NCBI GenBank assembly: GCA_022661535.1 | Contig: JAKULF010000004.1 | Span: 3,968,001-4,032,000 of the forward strand | Length of the DNA stretch: 64,000 bases | From: Eutypa lata | Taxonomy: Eukaryota; Ascomycota; Sordariomycetes; Xylariales; Diatrypaceae | Direction of reading: 5' to 3' | In this document: in pieces, positions 10,698 through 23,520 of the stretch | Position numbering within the stretch: position 1 is the stretch's first letter | How the letters are laid out: every line of letters begins with the position of its first letter | Notes under the pieces: model-generated | Told to the model about the DNA's origin: nothing | What the model saw: only the letters and a program-made list of their open reading frames with translations | The model's database searches: none | Translations under genes and position numbers: made by a program

Positions 10698-13380
10698 ATG
10701 CCACTACCTGGGGAAAGCCTTTACAGAGTACGCCTCACTGAGAAAGATCAGCCCGACCTAGTGTTCTGGGAACCGGAAAAGGCGTTCGAAATTCGTAACT
10801 ACCAAGAACCTGAATCTCACCTTGCCAATGTGGAGTTCTGGGAGCATATCGATGTGGAGACCAAAGAAGCATTTCGTAAGGAGAAATTTTCCCAAGGAAA
10901 AGCACTTCCGGAGCAAGAGACACGAGTTGACGCCCGCAAGCGAGCCCGGGAGGGGAAACCGCCTGTTGGCATTGATAAGTATTGGCACATTCTTAAGCAT
11001 AGGAACGGAATCATCAGCATCAACAATCCCAAGTGCCAGGCAGCACTGAGAGAGGTGTGCAAGTACTATCCCACACAGAGTGTCTTGGGAAGAATTTGGA
11101 TCCATCAACCCTTCAAAATCTTATGGCATTACTACGACGAACTACAAGGGTTTGAGAACACTCTCCAGTCTGGAAAGGGGAAAGAGGTGTTCAGAGATAC
11201 CAAGGCAGCCCGTGATATTATCGAACAGATGTTTGAAATGATGAGAACCAAGAGAGTTTTGTGGGACGGCTTGACGGCAGAACGAAACCGACACCGAAGC
11301 GACCAGCCAGCAACCTGGGAGTACCTTTGGCTATTATCCAGGCCAGGGGATGCCGTCTATGCGATATTTAATGACTACCTAGCACAATTCCGAGTTGTTA
11401 GCACCAACGAAGCTCGTTATTCTAACAAAGAGGGTGAGAGTCACGAGGTACTCCGAGTCACAGTGTGGTTCCTCAAATACCACCACGGCAGGATCAAGCG
11501 ACAGACACGCGATTTCGATATACTGCGATTCCATGGCGAAAAGCCTATTGGGACTCTGAGAGTATACCCGAGCAAGTATCATCCCGAGAACGATGCAGTA
11601 TGCGCGAATTTGACGAAGAATGGTAAGAGGTACTGGGAGATTCTACGCGAGCAATATAAATATATGAAGTATGACGGATTGGCTAGGGAAGACACAACCA
11701 AGAAGGTATAGCACGGCTACTCATCATTCATAGACTCCTTAACCGTATAACTGACGATGAGCCTATTAGTTCAAGGGCTTGTAATTGTGGACCCTAAAGG
11801 ATTCTACACGGCTAACACCCATGCGAAAGTGTCCGCCAAGGGTCTTACCGGCGACTCCAATCTCACAGAATTGGAATTCTCGTACAATAGCTCCTATCGA
11901 AACAATGCGGCTAAGGACTACAAGGGCCGTTTTGAAGACCTGGATGACGTCGATCCGACAAAGGAAGACCAGAAGGACCTTGAGAATGAATACTACCCTC
12001 TCCTCATGAGGCAGATAGTTGGTTTCGCGGTTAACAAGAAAGAATGGCGTACGTATGACCTATAAATATGCGGGCTAATATTTGAATTCCATACTAAATC
12101 ATGAATCAGTCGTTCTCGATATCGAACGCCTGCAAGACATCACCTGGGCAGATGATGCGACGAATATTAAAGAGTGTCTCTTTTTACCCAAAAGTGACCT
12201 CAATTTGATGTTAAGCATACTGCCAAATGCCGAGGACCAAACAGAAGGCCCAGTCAACCTATAGTTGGATGACGTTGAGGGGAATGGGACAGGACATATT
12301 TTCTTGTTGCACGGTATGACCTCTTGCCTCAGCGCAGTTCTTAGCTTAATAGCTTACTCTGAGTACAGGTCCCCCCGGAACTGGTAAAACATACACAGCA
12401 GGTAAATATTGCCAGTGCTCCCTTGCTTTCAATTTACCCGCACTAACCAGCATAGAATGTGTTGCGGACTACCTCGAGAGGCCGCTGATCCATCTGACTG
12501 CAGCGGATATCGGAACAAGCAGCGACAAAATTGAAAGCCTGTTGGTGGAATGGTTCAATCACGCACAGAGATGGTCCGCAGTCATTTTGCTTGACGAGGC
12601 AGATGTATTCTCTGAACGTAGGGATGATGGAGTGACCAAGCGAAACGCATTAGTTTCGGGTGAGTCCTTCAACATTATATATGACTAAGATGTGGCTAAC
12701 GGATAGCAGTTTTCCTTCGCACCATGGAATATTTTTCAGGCATCTTATTCATGGTAGGCCACCTTCATGATACGCCGATCTTTGACATGTTTTACCCTGC
12801 TAACCACGCTTGACTTATTAGACCACGAATCAAGTCGGCAGGATAGATGAGGCTATTGCCTCACGTATACAGATTCCTATCCAATACCGGCTAGATCTCA
12901 AAACCTGCAAAAGTCTTTGGAGCAAGTATATAGAGAGACTAGGGAGAGCTACAGTCTCAGGTCAACGCCGATTCTGGATAAGCGGATCGACACGACGATC
13001 AATTTGGGAAGATGTTGAAAAAGATTATCAAGATAATGACAACAACCCCAAACAACACCCAATCTTCTGGAATGGAAGAGAAATTCGTCACGGTAGGCCC
13101 TTTCCCATTTTCACCTCTGTGATATAGACGTGCGTATGAACCAAAAAGCTAAGCCTTGTAACCGTTAGCTTTGGAGACAGCAAGGGCCTTGGCAGTACAC
13201 GAGTCTAAGTTTAGAGGCCGCAATGTCGATGTAGAAATCGAGTTCGAGCATATAAAACAAGCTAAAAACCGGCGAACAGGATTCTATAACTACCTAGAGC
13301 TGGTTCACCAGATGCCCTTGGCATCGAAAGCCCGGGCGGACGCGCTACGACATGACAATGCTCAACAGGATGAAGAATGA
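10698..13380 (+). CDS. DUF7025-AAA ATPase gene, with an in-frame TAG (possible pseudogene)
   Basis: Proposed exons are 10698..11668, 11762..12048, 12110..12313, 12369..12401, 12456..12659, 12710..12753, 12822..13092 and 13169..13380. The frame is open upstream to 10563 without an ATG, so an upstream exon is possible. Residues about 80-420 match the fungal DUF7025 region (IDKYWHILKHRNG, LWLLSRPGDAVYA). The AAA core follows: Walker A GPPGTGKTYTAE built across two introns, Walker B ILLDEADVF, sensor TTNQVGRIDEAIASRI, and a C-terminal WNGREIRHALETARAL helix region. Introns have good branch points (AACTGAC, CACTAAC, GCTAAC). One flaw remains: a TAG at 12262-12264, between the two domains, in the frame shared by conserved flanks. 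The only intron I find that removes it (12194-12292) would also delete conserved residues just before Walker A. Either the gene is inactivated or this spot is read differently. Confidence 0.75.
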
Positions 13381-16300
13381 ACATCTAGCTCAGCTATTAA
13401 GTGCGGTGACTTGGCAAGGGCTAGGAAGGGAGATCTCGTTGATATTGTAACTTACGAATAAAAAGACGAATGGTTCGCCACGTTACATTGGCATTGTGTG
13501 CACATCTCGTGACCCCATAATTAAAAGAAGCCCTCAGAATTAAGAACCGCCAATATTCACCCATCATTGATTTAGGGCTACATGGTCATGGTAATAAATT
13601 AAAAGGCACCTAACCTAATATCGCCTACTAACGCCGTTTAGAGAAAGGAAAAGCGAACCACAGTTTATACCCGCTGTCAGGTGTCAACATCATATTCTAA
13701 TGCACACTAGCGATGCAACCGTACAAGAAATGTATCGGACGACATACTCTATACCCTCAAGAGAGACTACAGCATAGTCATTGTTCCTTCTAATACCCCC
13801 CTTTTCGAGTGAAAATTGCCGCAGACGTGTCACTAGCCTCTGTTAGAAATTACATGATATAATGAGAGCGCCAAAGCACAATTAACACACCCGCAATACA
13901 TCATAGCCTTACCGCGATATTCATTGAGGCATAAAGTTGACGTGGTCAGCAGAATAAGCTAGATGGACAGGTGCTCAACGACATGGAGACGGTCAACTCG
14001 GTGAAGACTATCTAGAGCATGCAGGACATATAAACATCGAGATCATTAAGAGGTAGGACCATTCTCCAGAGTACATCCAAAGCCAAGTAAGACCGTGGCA
14101 AGCTTGCTATAATTGATTTGGATATTATGTTTTAACGTGTAGCGGTTAACAAATAAACATTGTTATTATTCTGATTATATTGAACGAGCAAGCAATACCA
14201 TTAGATAATAAATAGTTGAAATATGAGTTGCCCTTACATCCGTATAGCTTTATAGGTAAGCTGCAGCGTAAGTATTTCAGAAGTACAAAATTGGTTACAA
14301 CGAATACCCCAGTATTCGTTTCTTCAGTTCCCCGGGTAAGAAAGAAAATGCTCGGTGAAGTCGGAGCCAATCTATTTAGTACTAAGGCTACCAAAGAATA
14401 GTTCTTAAGATATTGGGCTTTGCCTAATCAATTTGATTTTCTGGTGGCTAGCTATCGTTAGGCAGGTAAGCTATTTTATCTGTCATCACTGGACGTCCGC
14501 AGCAATGAGTGCATAGGCATTATGATACGCTGTGGATGGACATTTCTAGCGCCGTACCAGAGACAGTCACTCTGTTGTTGATTTCGTTGTCCATGACAAC
14601 TTGAAGTTCAAAGAGTCATATATCTGCGTTTATATCATAAAGGCCCCAAACAACTGGCAAGATGGCTCAAGCTGTAACTAAGTGTCCACATAATCTAATC
14701 AGTAAGTACTGGGGTCTATGTTCAATTCCCTTTGTGAGCACTTTTCTTACATGATGAATTAAGTATCTGCTCTGGGCTGAAGAAAGCATGATTGATTGGA
14801 TTGATTCTGAACCAAAAAGAAATAATCATGCTTGTTATTAAGAAACAGAAAGAGTTCATTTACTAACATTATACAGATCCTTGGCAAATTCTTTTTTTCT
14901 TTTTTTTTAATACTTCTGTTTGGTATTATGCATCTAGTTTACATTTGATTTCATACAAACCACCAAGCCATCCTCAAATACCTTATTTTTTGCCAATGCC
15001 AGGAATGTGCACGGCTAAACTACAAATGTGTTCTTTTATTTGAAGCTATTATTACACATCGTGCAATATTATGCTTCAAGCCCTTTGAAGATTTCCTTAA
15101 TCTTATACAGCTAAGATGGTTGCTTATCAGGCAAGCCCTTTATACTAATTGGGAACATAAGGCTCAGATGGCAATTATTATCTAGCAGACAAGTCATTGA
15201 TTCCTAATTACATGGAGGCATCCTGAAGTTAACTAAACTATTCAAACAATCACATTGCCTACTCAGTCGTGGAAATCAATGGTTTTTTTTCACTTCCTGA
15301 TTTATATACCCCAGTGTTATAGGCTCATGAGTAAGCTATCAACTGTTGCGTTTAACTCTGAGTTCTTTGATTATTAATATGTCATTTTACCACTTGTATA
15401 AAACCACGGTGCTGTTGGGCTTGGAGGAGGGGCAGGGCAAGTAGGTACTCAAGATCAAGCAAGCAAATGCTGAAGATATACCAACTACTACCATCGCAAC
15501 TTAATGATTAGCTGCAAGCTATGTAGCTACACATCTGAGTAGTCGTGGTCATGTGATACGAATCCAATGCTGAGGTCGACAATACCAAATGAAACAAGTG
15601 TGGTTCACCCATAGCTGAAGCTTAATTGGAGCTGACTAATACTAACCTTAGTTACTTAGAGCTATGTAGGTAAGTACCAGGTATCAGTCACTCAACCTGA
15701 TGTGCTTCCAAAGATCCCAACCCCTGAACGATACATAGATACGCTTGGCGTCACCTTCTCTTTCCGGCTGATTATCCCCGCGGGTGACGTAGAGTTTATC
15801 GCCACGATTATGTATTCCGACGGTGCTCTTCGACCTTCCGACAATATTCACACTAGGGTGCGCACGCCGTTTTAATGTACTATACGTCGTTACCGCTCAT
15901 TATCATTATACCAGTTTTGCCAACTTTGGCGCATAGCGCCGTTTAAAGTTAAAGTTAAGCGTAAGTTTAAGGTTAAGGTTAAGGTCAGGTCCCGGGGGTT
16001 TAAGGGACGGCGAAAGTGCCCTGATTAGTGTATATGATATTATTTAGTCGCAGTTATTCAGTACAAGTTGGTTATAGTTCAGTGGTGGCGTTAGGTAGGT
16101 AGTATTAAGTTATGCATAAATAATTAAAATGCATAGCACCGTCAAATACCCCTGGAGATAGTTTACTTACCGGCAATGTTAGGCGGGTTATCTCGCCCAA
16201 AAACTGGGGACGGGAATTACAGATACGCAGGTGGAGAGCATCCCGGTTTGTCCTGATAACCGGCCTCCCCTCCCCCGTCTCTTGAGTACGACATTAAAAT

Positions 16301-16484
16301 CATCTGTCGCGATGCTACACAACAGCGGGATTCTAACCTCTCACTTTTGGATTCGTGACTTTACTTGACCACGCCTTGAGCCCGCCCCGTCTCCCCGCGC
16401 GCAACTGGAGTTCATAGGAGTTGGTTTCTCACCCTGTGTTATCCTAATACATAATAGTTACCTACATACATAGGTAGTATCAAT
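13381..16484. other. 3.1 kb gene-empty region
   Basis: No convincing gene on either strand. Short frames at 14146-14401 are low-complexity and overlap antisense to each other. The right third (15770-16440) is of ordinary composition with C- and G-rich islands and holds a short GTTAAG-type tandem tract. It may be decayed mobile DNA, but no polyprotein motif is readable. Confidence 0.55.
15950..15987 (+). repeat. Degenerate GGTTAA-type tandem tract
   Basis: Successive GTTAAA, GTTAAG and GGTTAAGGTTAAGG units form about six imperfect hexamers. The unit differs from the fungal telomere repeat TTAGGG and the tract is interstitial, so it is best seen as a small satellite. Confidence 0.6.
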
Positions 16485-18471
16485 ATGAAGTGCATCCTAT
16501 CGTTGGCGGGTCTCGCCGCTCTGGCTTGGGCGCATCCCGACGCCGACCAGCCGGCGCTCATGGCCGACGGAGAGGAAACATTCGGGACCCACCCTTTCGC
16601 TAAATACAAAGTCCTCGCTTTGGACATCGATGCAGCCTCAACCACCAGCGCTATCTCTGCTGCCGCAGCCACGCCGCTGGAATGTTTCCAAGTCGCCGAA
16701 CCCGTGCCCACGCCTCCCAGGTTCGCCCTTAGTGCCGCCGATGGCAGCGCGACTCGAGCTTTGGCTGAGAATGGCGCTGTTACCATTAGTGAACCCGCAT
16801 GCGAGGTCGTCTTGATGGACCACACGTTTGCTAATAGCTACGGGGATCCGTTCATCGGTAGGTCGCGTCTAGCTAGTCTAGAAACAAGAGCCTATAGCTA
16901 ACACCCGTCAAGGCAACTACGTTCCCCCCGATTGTGACTTTGACCACGTAGTCATGAATTTCACGGTGCTCGTGAAGGGCCGACAGTACGATCGGACGGG
17001 GGTGATGTACCTGGGGGACACGGAGGTGTGGCGGACCTCGACGGCGGAGCCGACTCCGTACGGCATCCGCTGGGTCTGGCAGAAGGACATGACGCCCTTC
17101 CTGTCGCTGTGGAGGCAACCGCAGACCATCATCTTCGACCTGGAGAATATCGTCAACGACGTCTACACCGGTCTCCTCAACACGACGCTCACGGCGACCT
17201 TCTTCAAGGCGGCTTCTTCCAGCCAGGCACCAGCGGACCTGATCATCCCCATTTCCGAGCGGACGGGCGCCACGGGGGAGCCCAGCCAATTCACGGTCCC
17301 GGAGCAGGACGCTACGAACACCGTCACCTTGCCGCGGAACGTGAACCGCGCCGTGTTTACCGTGGACGTCAAGGGCCAGGGCAACGAGGAGTTCTGGTGG
17401 AGCAACGTGCCCCAAAGCGCCGTCAACACGTTCGAGGCAGGCTACGGCACGTACCCCGGATACTCGCCCTGGCGGGAGGTGCAGGTCCTGATCGACGGCC
17501 AGCTCGCGGGGGTGTCCTGGCCGTACCCGGTGATATACACCGGGGGCGTGGTCCCGCACCTCCACCGCCCCATCGTCGGCATCGAGGCCTTCGACCTGCG
17601 GGAGCAGGAGATCGACGTCACGCCGTGGCTGCCGCTCCTCTGCGACGGGAACGAGCACACGTTCACGATCCAGATCGTCGGTCTCGACGACGACGGCGCC
17701 ACGAGCGCCACCCTCTCCTCGACGACGGACAGCTCCTGGTACGTGACGGGCAAGGTCTTCCTGTGGCTCGACGAGGACGCGGACTCGATCACGACCGGGA
17801 CCCTGGGGAACGCGTCGGCGAGCAGCGCCCCTCCTCCTCCCAGCATCGCGTTCTCGCAGACCGTGACGCAGAACGCCACGGGCGGCAACGAGACCCTCGA
17901 GTACGACATCACGGTGTCGCGGAGCTTCTCCATGAGCTCGGAGGTCAGGACGCAGCACGGGCAGGGCACGGCGACGTGGTCGCAGACGCTGCACTACACC
18001 AACACGGGCAGCGTCTACGCGCACGGCTACGGGAACCTGAACGCGTTCGCCATCACGGGGTCCGCCGAGGCTAGCGGCCCCGGCCTGTCTTATTCGACTA
18101 GCTACAGGTACCCGCTCTTCTGCAACAGCACGGCGGAGTACGCGCCGGCGGGCAACCTGACGCTCTGGGCGGCGCTGGACCAGGGCCTGGACCTCGAGGT
18201 GCGGGGGAGCGCCGTCTTCCCCACCGGTCTCGAGGCTTTCGTTGCCGGGGCTGGTTTCGCCGGCTCCTCGCTCAGCACCTGGCGCAATAGCTCCGCCGAC
18301 TACTATAGGCCTGCCGATAACAGTTATAGTGTGGGCCTTGGGAAGACCCACCAGGTCTTCTCGTTTGGTGGACTTGCCGGCGAGGGCGATGGTGGTGTTA
18401 CGGAACTCTACTTCCGCGATGTTAGTGCGTATAACGATACCATCGTCGATGATCAAGTAAAGGTAGTTTAA
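16485..18471 (+). CDS. Secreted peptide-N4-(N-acetyl-beta-glucosaminyl)asparagine amidase A (PNGase A type)
   Basis: Exons 16485..16857 and 16913..18471 (55 bp intron, GTAGGT donor, GCTAAC branch point) give 643 residues. The N-terminus is a signal peptide (MKCILSLAGLAALAWA). The family signature spans the splice junction: SYGDPFIG-NYVPPDCDFDHV, then RQYDRTGVMYLGDTEVWRTS, LWRQPQTIIFDLENIV and LNTTLTATFF. Enzymes of this family cleave N-glycans from glycoproteins or glycopeptides at the Asn link in the extracellular space or secretory path. Several NxT/S sequons are present. The second exon is strongly G+C-rich at third positions, giving long spurious antisense frames. The length fits fungal homologues. 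Confidence 0.88.
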
Positions 18472-18769
18472 TATTATCATAAGCTTTTAGGGAAAGATTT
18501 AGAATTATTGAATCTAATGACCTTTCTTTTACAATTTTTTAAACCTGCCCATTCTTTCTTATCTTTAGAATTGCTGTCGATGTAGATTGCGGATGATCGA
18601 CGTGCCTCAAAAGATTATGCTCACCCTATCTGACTCTCTAGCTTAGACTATAGTGGCTGACATCAGTAGCATCCATCCTGAAGTATAGTTTTAAGCTGAC
18701 GCTGAAGTTGAGGCGCGTATTTCAACGACTCCGATTCCACCGCGAGCTTCAGCAAAGTCGAGTCCATAC

Positions 18770-20335
18770 TATCACGCGACGTCAGAACCGCCCCGCCAGC
18801 TATCCAAATTTGGCAACACCTATGACTCCCCGATCAGCGGCCCAATATAGGGGCGTCAGGTCGTGCTTCGTCATGTCCGCCTCAGTGGCTGAGCACCGTG
18901 TAAGCGTCTTGCCGACTCGATATTCCTAAAGATTATTGCCGTACAGATCACGTCTAGACGCTTCCGAGATGCGCCGCAACCTAGGCCGATGGAAGCCTTG
19001 AGTACGGCTGCCAAAGGATGATGGCATGTGGTCTTGTGCGACTGGCTCCTGAGCGAGGACGGCCACCGTTGCCGACGTGTTGTCTGTCTCGTCCTGTTTC
19101 TACGGATTAGCTTCCGATAGATACAGTGGTAGAGGGTGCAGCCTTCGGCAGTGTTATTAATTGCCAAATTCGCACCGTGGTAGGAAAGCAGCAGTCGTGC
19201 GGCGTTGACAACTTCGACTTCCGATTTCATCCCGGGAGTACGGAACTGACCGAGTATCACCAGTCGCCAACTTCGGTAGGCGCGAGCGCACATACGAGGG
19301 GCGTTCCACCGTTATTATCGCTGTAGGTGTTCACATCTAGGCCCCTACCGAGGATGAACTTAACCGTAGCGGATTAGCCGCATAAATGAAGAAGCATCTC
19401 CCCATGATAGTTTCGAGACAATAAGGCGGCCTTTTCGTCGGCGCAGTAGGATAGATAAGTAGAGAAGGAAGATATCCGTGTTGCAATTCCTGGTAGCCCA
19501 GAGAGGCGTCTCCCCCTCTTCGTTCGCGCAGGTAACTGTTGCGCCCTGTCTTAGTAACATCCCGGTTTCTATCTCGTCGAGTGCGGTCTTCGTTAGGTTG
19601 TGGCCATTCGCTAGCATGAGATAGGTGAGTTGGTGTAAGGCGGTCCGTCCCCTTCTATCTATCCCTCGCGTCTAGATCTACTCTTTCCAGAAGAGCCCCC
19701 AGCGCACCTTGATCACGATATCGGGTATGATTAGGTGAAATGGAGACCTGCCTTGTTCGAGTCTGTTTGCTTCGCACCCGGCATCAAGCAGGCGACCCAC
19801 ACTCAGATACTACTTGTCACAGTCGGCCTCGTCGTATCGAACCCCTAACCTCTCCTGTTCGATCAACATGACCTGAAATCCTACGACCATAGGTAATGCC
19901 TTCTCTATTGTTACCTTGCCGTACACTACTTTCCCAAGGAGAAGGTTAATAACGCTAACCGACCATCACCCAGCAGCGCTGAGCAAAGCCATGTCTCTCG
20001 CCTCGAGGCTCTGTTGATGGTATATCCAATCTAGACAAGCGCCAACGATATCAGCATAGTCATGCGCAGCCGCTTTCGAAAGGCATCGCACCAAGCAGCG
20101 ACGGCGCTCATCGAATCTAACCCCATCACCATCCAGAGGTGACTGTATTTCAAGCGTGTCACAGAAAAGCGGCGAGATATATCCCGACGGCCATGAATGG
20201 CCGCCATCGTCATAGATGTTATGTAGATAGGTACACGTCGCTACTACCCCCACCAAGGGGATCGGCACCAGCCTCAAGCAGGATACGCGCTGCGTCGATG
20301 TTGTCGCACCTGACAGCCCTAGGCTGAGTCTGCGT
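18770..20335 (-). pseudogene. Decayed ankyrin-repeat gene
   Basis: Minus-strand fragments in shifting frames carry ankyrin-repeat signatures. They are ARILLEAGADPLGGG (about 20290-20250), GRLLDAGCEANRLEQGRSPF (about 19790-19740), LLRQGATVTCANEEGETPLW (about 19560-19495), VKFILGRGLDVNTYSDNNGG (about 19370-19310), LLLSYHGANLAINNTAEGCT (about 19200-19130) and LTPLYWAADRGVIGVAKF (about 18860-18800). Each has the LLxxGAxxN/TPL spacing of ANK units, but stops and frameshifts break the gene repeatedly. A minus-strand frame at 20339-20662 may be its N-terminal part; I see no domain there. ANK proteins of this kind are abundant and unstable accessory genes in ascomycetes. Confidence 0.75.
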
Positions 20336-20662
20336 TAATCAAGGCGCGTTGACCTGACGCCGCGAGGTAGCGCAGGCGGGGAAGATGACCGTCACGGATG
20401 CAGGCGTGGGGGACCGGGTGAATGCCTCATCGAAGTCCATCGTGTGCTGATCAAGCCTCTTCTGGAAGCGATGGAAAAAGGTACCTACGGGACTCGAGAG
20501 GGGGGAAATGAGGGGGTGTAAGGCCGACAGGCAGCAGCCCATAGACGGAGAGGAGATGCTTACACTGGCCCGGTCCGGGAAGGCCAAAGAGGAAACAGAC
20601 CGCGTCAAGATACCGGAGAGCCGTTCATCCGTGCCAGTGGTTCCAACATAAGATGACGACAC

Positions 20663-22504
20663 TTGCTTAAGTTAATTAACGTAGGTATGAAAACAACCTA
20701 GATCCAATACCTAGGAAGCCGTTTACCTACGCCTCTTTCCGGATAGAACAATAAACAACCAATTTCTTTTCCTCTACTAAAAAAGCAATGGTGGCGCAGC
20801 AATAACTAACAACAGGAACGCCATAAGAACGTTGCGTAGCAGGCACCTATCCTATCCTCTTGCACACGGCGGAGGCATAACACAGCAACCAGAACTTCCG
20901 TATAGCATGCCGTTCCACGTATGGACGTAAGGTACGGTACCATGATGTATCCTAAATACAACTACATACACGTGCGAATACACAATATACATAGGTACCT
21001 AATGTATGCACGTATGCATTTTATTGAGTATTGCGTACATGTAGGTAGTTCGTTTAGGTATGTACCTAGGTAGTTTAGAAGATGACGTGTTGGACAGGAT
21101 GATTGCGCTCGCTGCAAGGAGAGTAAGTCTCCATCAGGACCTGTCATTTAATAGGTAGGTAGGCGCAAACTACAGAATACCATCGACTACATACCTATAC
21201 CACTACGCACTCACAGGAAGGCTTGAAGTTAGATGAACATAGTTATGTATACGAGGCAGCAGCAGTAAGATGGTAAACACTACTACCTACCATGTAAGTA
21301 TCTACCTAGGTATGTATATATGGTATCGCGGCTACCTAGAGCTAGTAGGGCGGCTATGCACGCAGGGGTAAACAGCTCAGTCAGTCAGACAGTCAGTCAG
21401 TCAGTGTGAATTTGTCTTAGTTCGACCCCATTATGCAATTGCAGCCATTTACTAGATAGAAGAGATTAAAACCAGAACTGGGTGAATCCTACTGTCGAAC
21501 ACGATGGCCTGAATGAAGACAGAATTATTAGCATATCCCCATGGATACATACCGACCGTATGGAGATCCCCTGCCGGAGTCGGTAAAGTCTGGAGTAAAT
21601 AGGGGGCGTCATTTACGAGGTTACCAAGCCTTGCCAAGCCGTTCCCCAGATTTGCATGCAACGTCGGACCTCGTATTTTGCATGGCCGGGAACCATGATC
21701 CTAACTTGGCATAGTTTAATCCTCCGTAAGCGAAAAAAGCGGAAGGTCCCTGGATTTTGTTAAAGGTCACGGGATCCTACCTCGTAGCGAAGACATCACA
21801 ATTATACAATCATATAGACAAAGAGTTATGAGGACATATTCATTCATTTTTGTAATCATGTAGCCACCCAGAACTCCGTATAAAAAACACTATCAACATT
21901 CCATTTGCAAGGTTAGCCTATCCCATCGATTTTAGAAGGATTGCGCATCCTTTCCAGACAGTTGCGAGTCGACATTTAACCACGCAAGACAAACCCGCAT
22001 TGGTGAATGTCAGAAATATGCTCCGACCGCTCCTGATGCAGGAAGTGAAGATTGATATCATGCATAAAACCGAACATAGGTACAAGAATTGAAAAAAATG
22101 CATTGAATTTGGTAATGCAAATAAGGGCCAGACTAGGCATTCATGAAAGATGGAAAACTCCAACCAATCATGATTCCCAAGCCAAGGCTGAAAACTCAGC
22201 GGGCGTATCTTGTCATCTAGCCTGGCAACGAAGAGAAACATGCTGATTTCCACGATGGCTGATTGGTCCCTTTCCATCATGCTCATGGTATCCGAGGTAA
22301 GTCGTCATCGTCGAACAAAGGAAAGCGAACACTGCTAGCCACACAACTGGCGTAATGGTGACGACGGAATGATAGCTTGCCATTGCGCAAAAGGGCGTTG
22401 CGTACTAGCAACATACACTGTGGGAACTGGCAGTGGGAGCACGTTGTATCCCCTTAAAAGCCGAAAGGTGGCCAACTAGAGGTTCGGTCGAATTACTGCG
22501 ATAT
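20663..22504. other. Intergenic, rich in TAGGTA/TACCTA words
   Basis: No supported gene. The sequence is crowded with short palindromic words such as TACCTAGGTA, and a CAGT microsatellite lies at 21377-21406. A minus-strand frame at 21918-22286 has no recognisable domain or exon context. Confidence 0.5.
21377..21406 (+). repeat. (CAGT)n microsatellite
   Basis: About seven CAGT/CAGA tetranucleotides in a row, with one interruption. Confidence 0.8.
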
Positions 22505-23520
22505 TTACGTGCCCATCACAGTAGCCTCACCAAGGGGTGCTAGCACATTGTCTCCGTAGGTGTCCAAAATGTTGCCTAAAAATGGGTTAACACAAGTCAG
22601 AATGAAGAGAAGAAGTCGACATACCTGGAGGGCCATAGTTGCAGACCATGTACCATGCATCCATACCATCTACCATCTGGCCCTGGGGGCAATACTGGAC
22701 AGCACATCCGATCTGGGTTGTTCCCTTCCAGATAACCTGGGTGTAATGGCCCCAAGTATCGAAGCCGCTCATGTCAGGGCTCTTCTTGCCATAATACGTA
22801 GACTTGTAGTTGTTGAATTCGCCGTTGTACCACATGTCAGTAGTGGCCATCTTGATAGCACCAGCTTCACCCAAATCCTCAGCACCACTGGATACAGCCC
22901 ACATAGCAATGTTCTGGCCATAACCTGCGTCACCGACATCCCTATATAATAGTTAGTTGATGCCCGAAATATATCGACATATTTACATACATGTCATGCG
23001 CAAAGACGCATTTGCGGGCAGTGATACCGGCATAACCAGCAATCTTAGAGTCCCAGGACACCTCGGGAGAGGAGTGGTTGGCACGGTGTAGGTTGTGGTG
23101 GTATAGCGCACTGCCCTGGAAGTCGTCATCTGAAGGAGCCGAAGGCTGAGGGGCGGCAATCGAACTAGGACTAACGGCGGCCTCTTGAGTCGTCGTCGGC
23201 TCTTGGGTCGTAGGCTCCGGCTCCGGCGACTGGGTGACATAGACTACGGTAGGTGTAGTTGTGGTTGGCTCGGGGGCAGGCTGAGGGACATAGGTTTCCG
23301 TAACAACTACAACCGACTGCGCCGCTGGGGCCTGTTCGGTGGTTTCGGGACGCTGCTTTTGTCCAGCAGCGGGGGTGGGCAGCGGGGTGCTCTCAGCACC
23401 TCCGGTGACGGTAACCGTCTCCATGTACGTCTCTACAGTGGTGACATATTTTCGCTTCTGAAGCGGACCGGCCATAGCCAGAACGGCGCCGGTAGCCGCG
23501 ATCAAGATTGAGCTCTTCAT
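22505..23520 (-). CDS. Secreted CAP-superfamily (SCP/TAPS, PR-1-like) protein
   Basis: Exons on the minus strand 23520..22991, 22941..22625 and 22575..22505 give 305 residues. The introns are 49 and 49 bp (GTATGT donors), both in phase. There is a signal peptide (MKSSILIAATGAVLAMA) followed by a Kex2-type KR site near residues 22-23. A long Pro/Thr/Ser/Val-rich linker (about 25-130) is likely O-glycosylated. The CAP domain has NLHRANHSSPEVSWDSKIAG, ARKCVFAHDM-DVGDAGYGQNIA, GHYTQVIW (241-248, catalytic-like His and CAP signature), IGCAVQYCPQG and VCNYGPPGN. Yeast relatives of the PRY type bind sterols and lipids outside the cell; that role here is inference. The last exon restores the C-terminal LAPLGE-type end. 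Confidence 0.9.

Noticed and set aside
16177..16324. Stretch starting TGTTAG and ending CAACA, like a solo LTR
   Set aside because: No target-site duplication, no second copy and no retroelement sequence nearby.
17028..18074. 348-residue plus-strand frame, +1 of PNGase A
   Set aside because: Arg/His/Gly-rich alternative frame with no motif; the PNGase A frame is conserved.
16873..18480. 535-residue minus-strand open frame
   Set aside because: Antisense shadow of the G+C-rich PNGase A exon; low-complexity Arg/Val/Ala composition and no domain.
21918..22286. 122-residue minus-strand frame
   Set aside because: Phe/Cys/Leu-rich without a domain, no plausible exon partners, and an opposing frame overlaps it.
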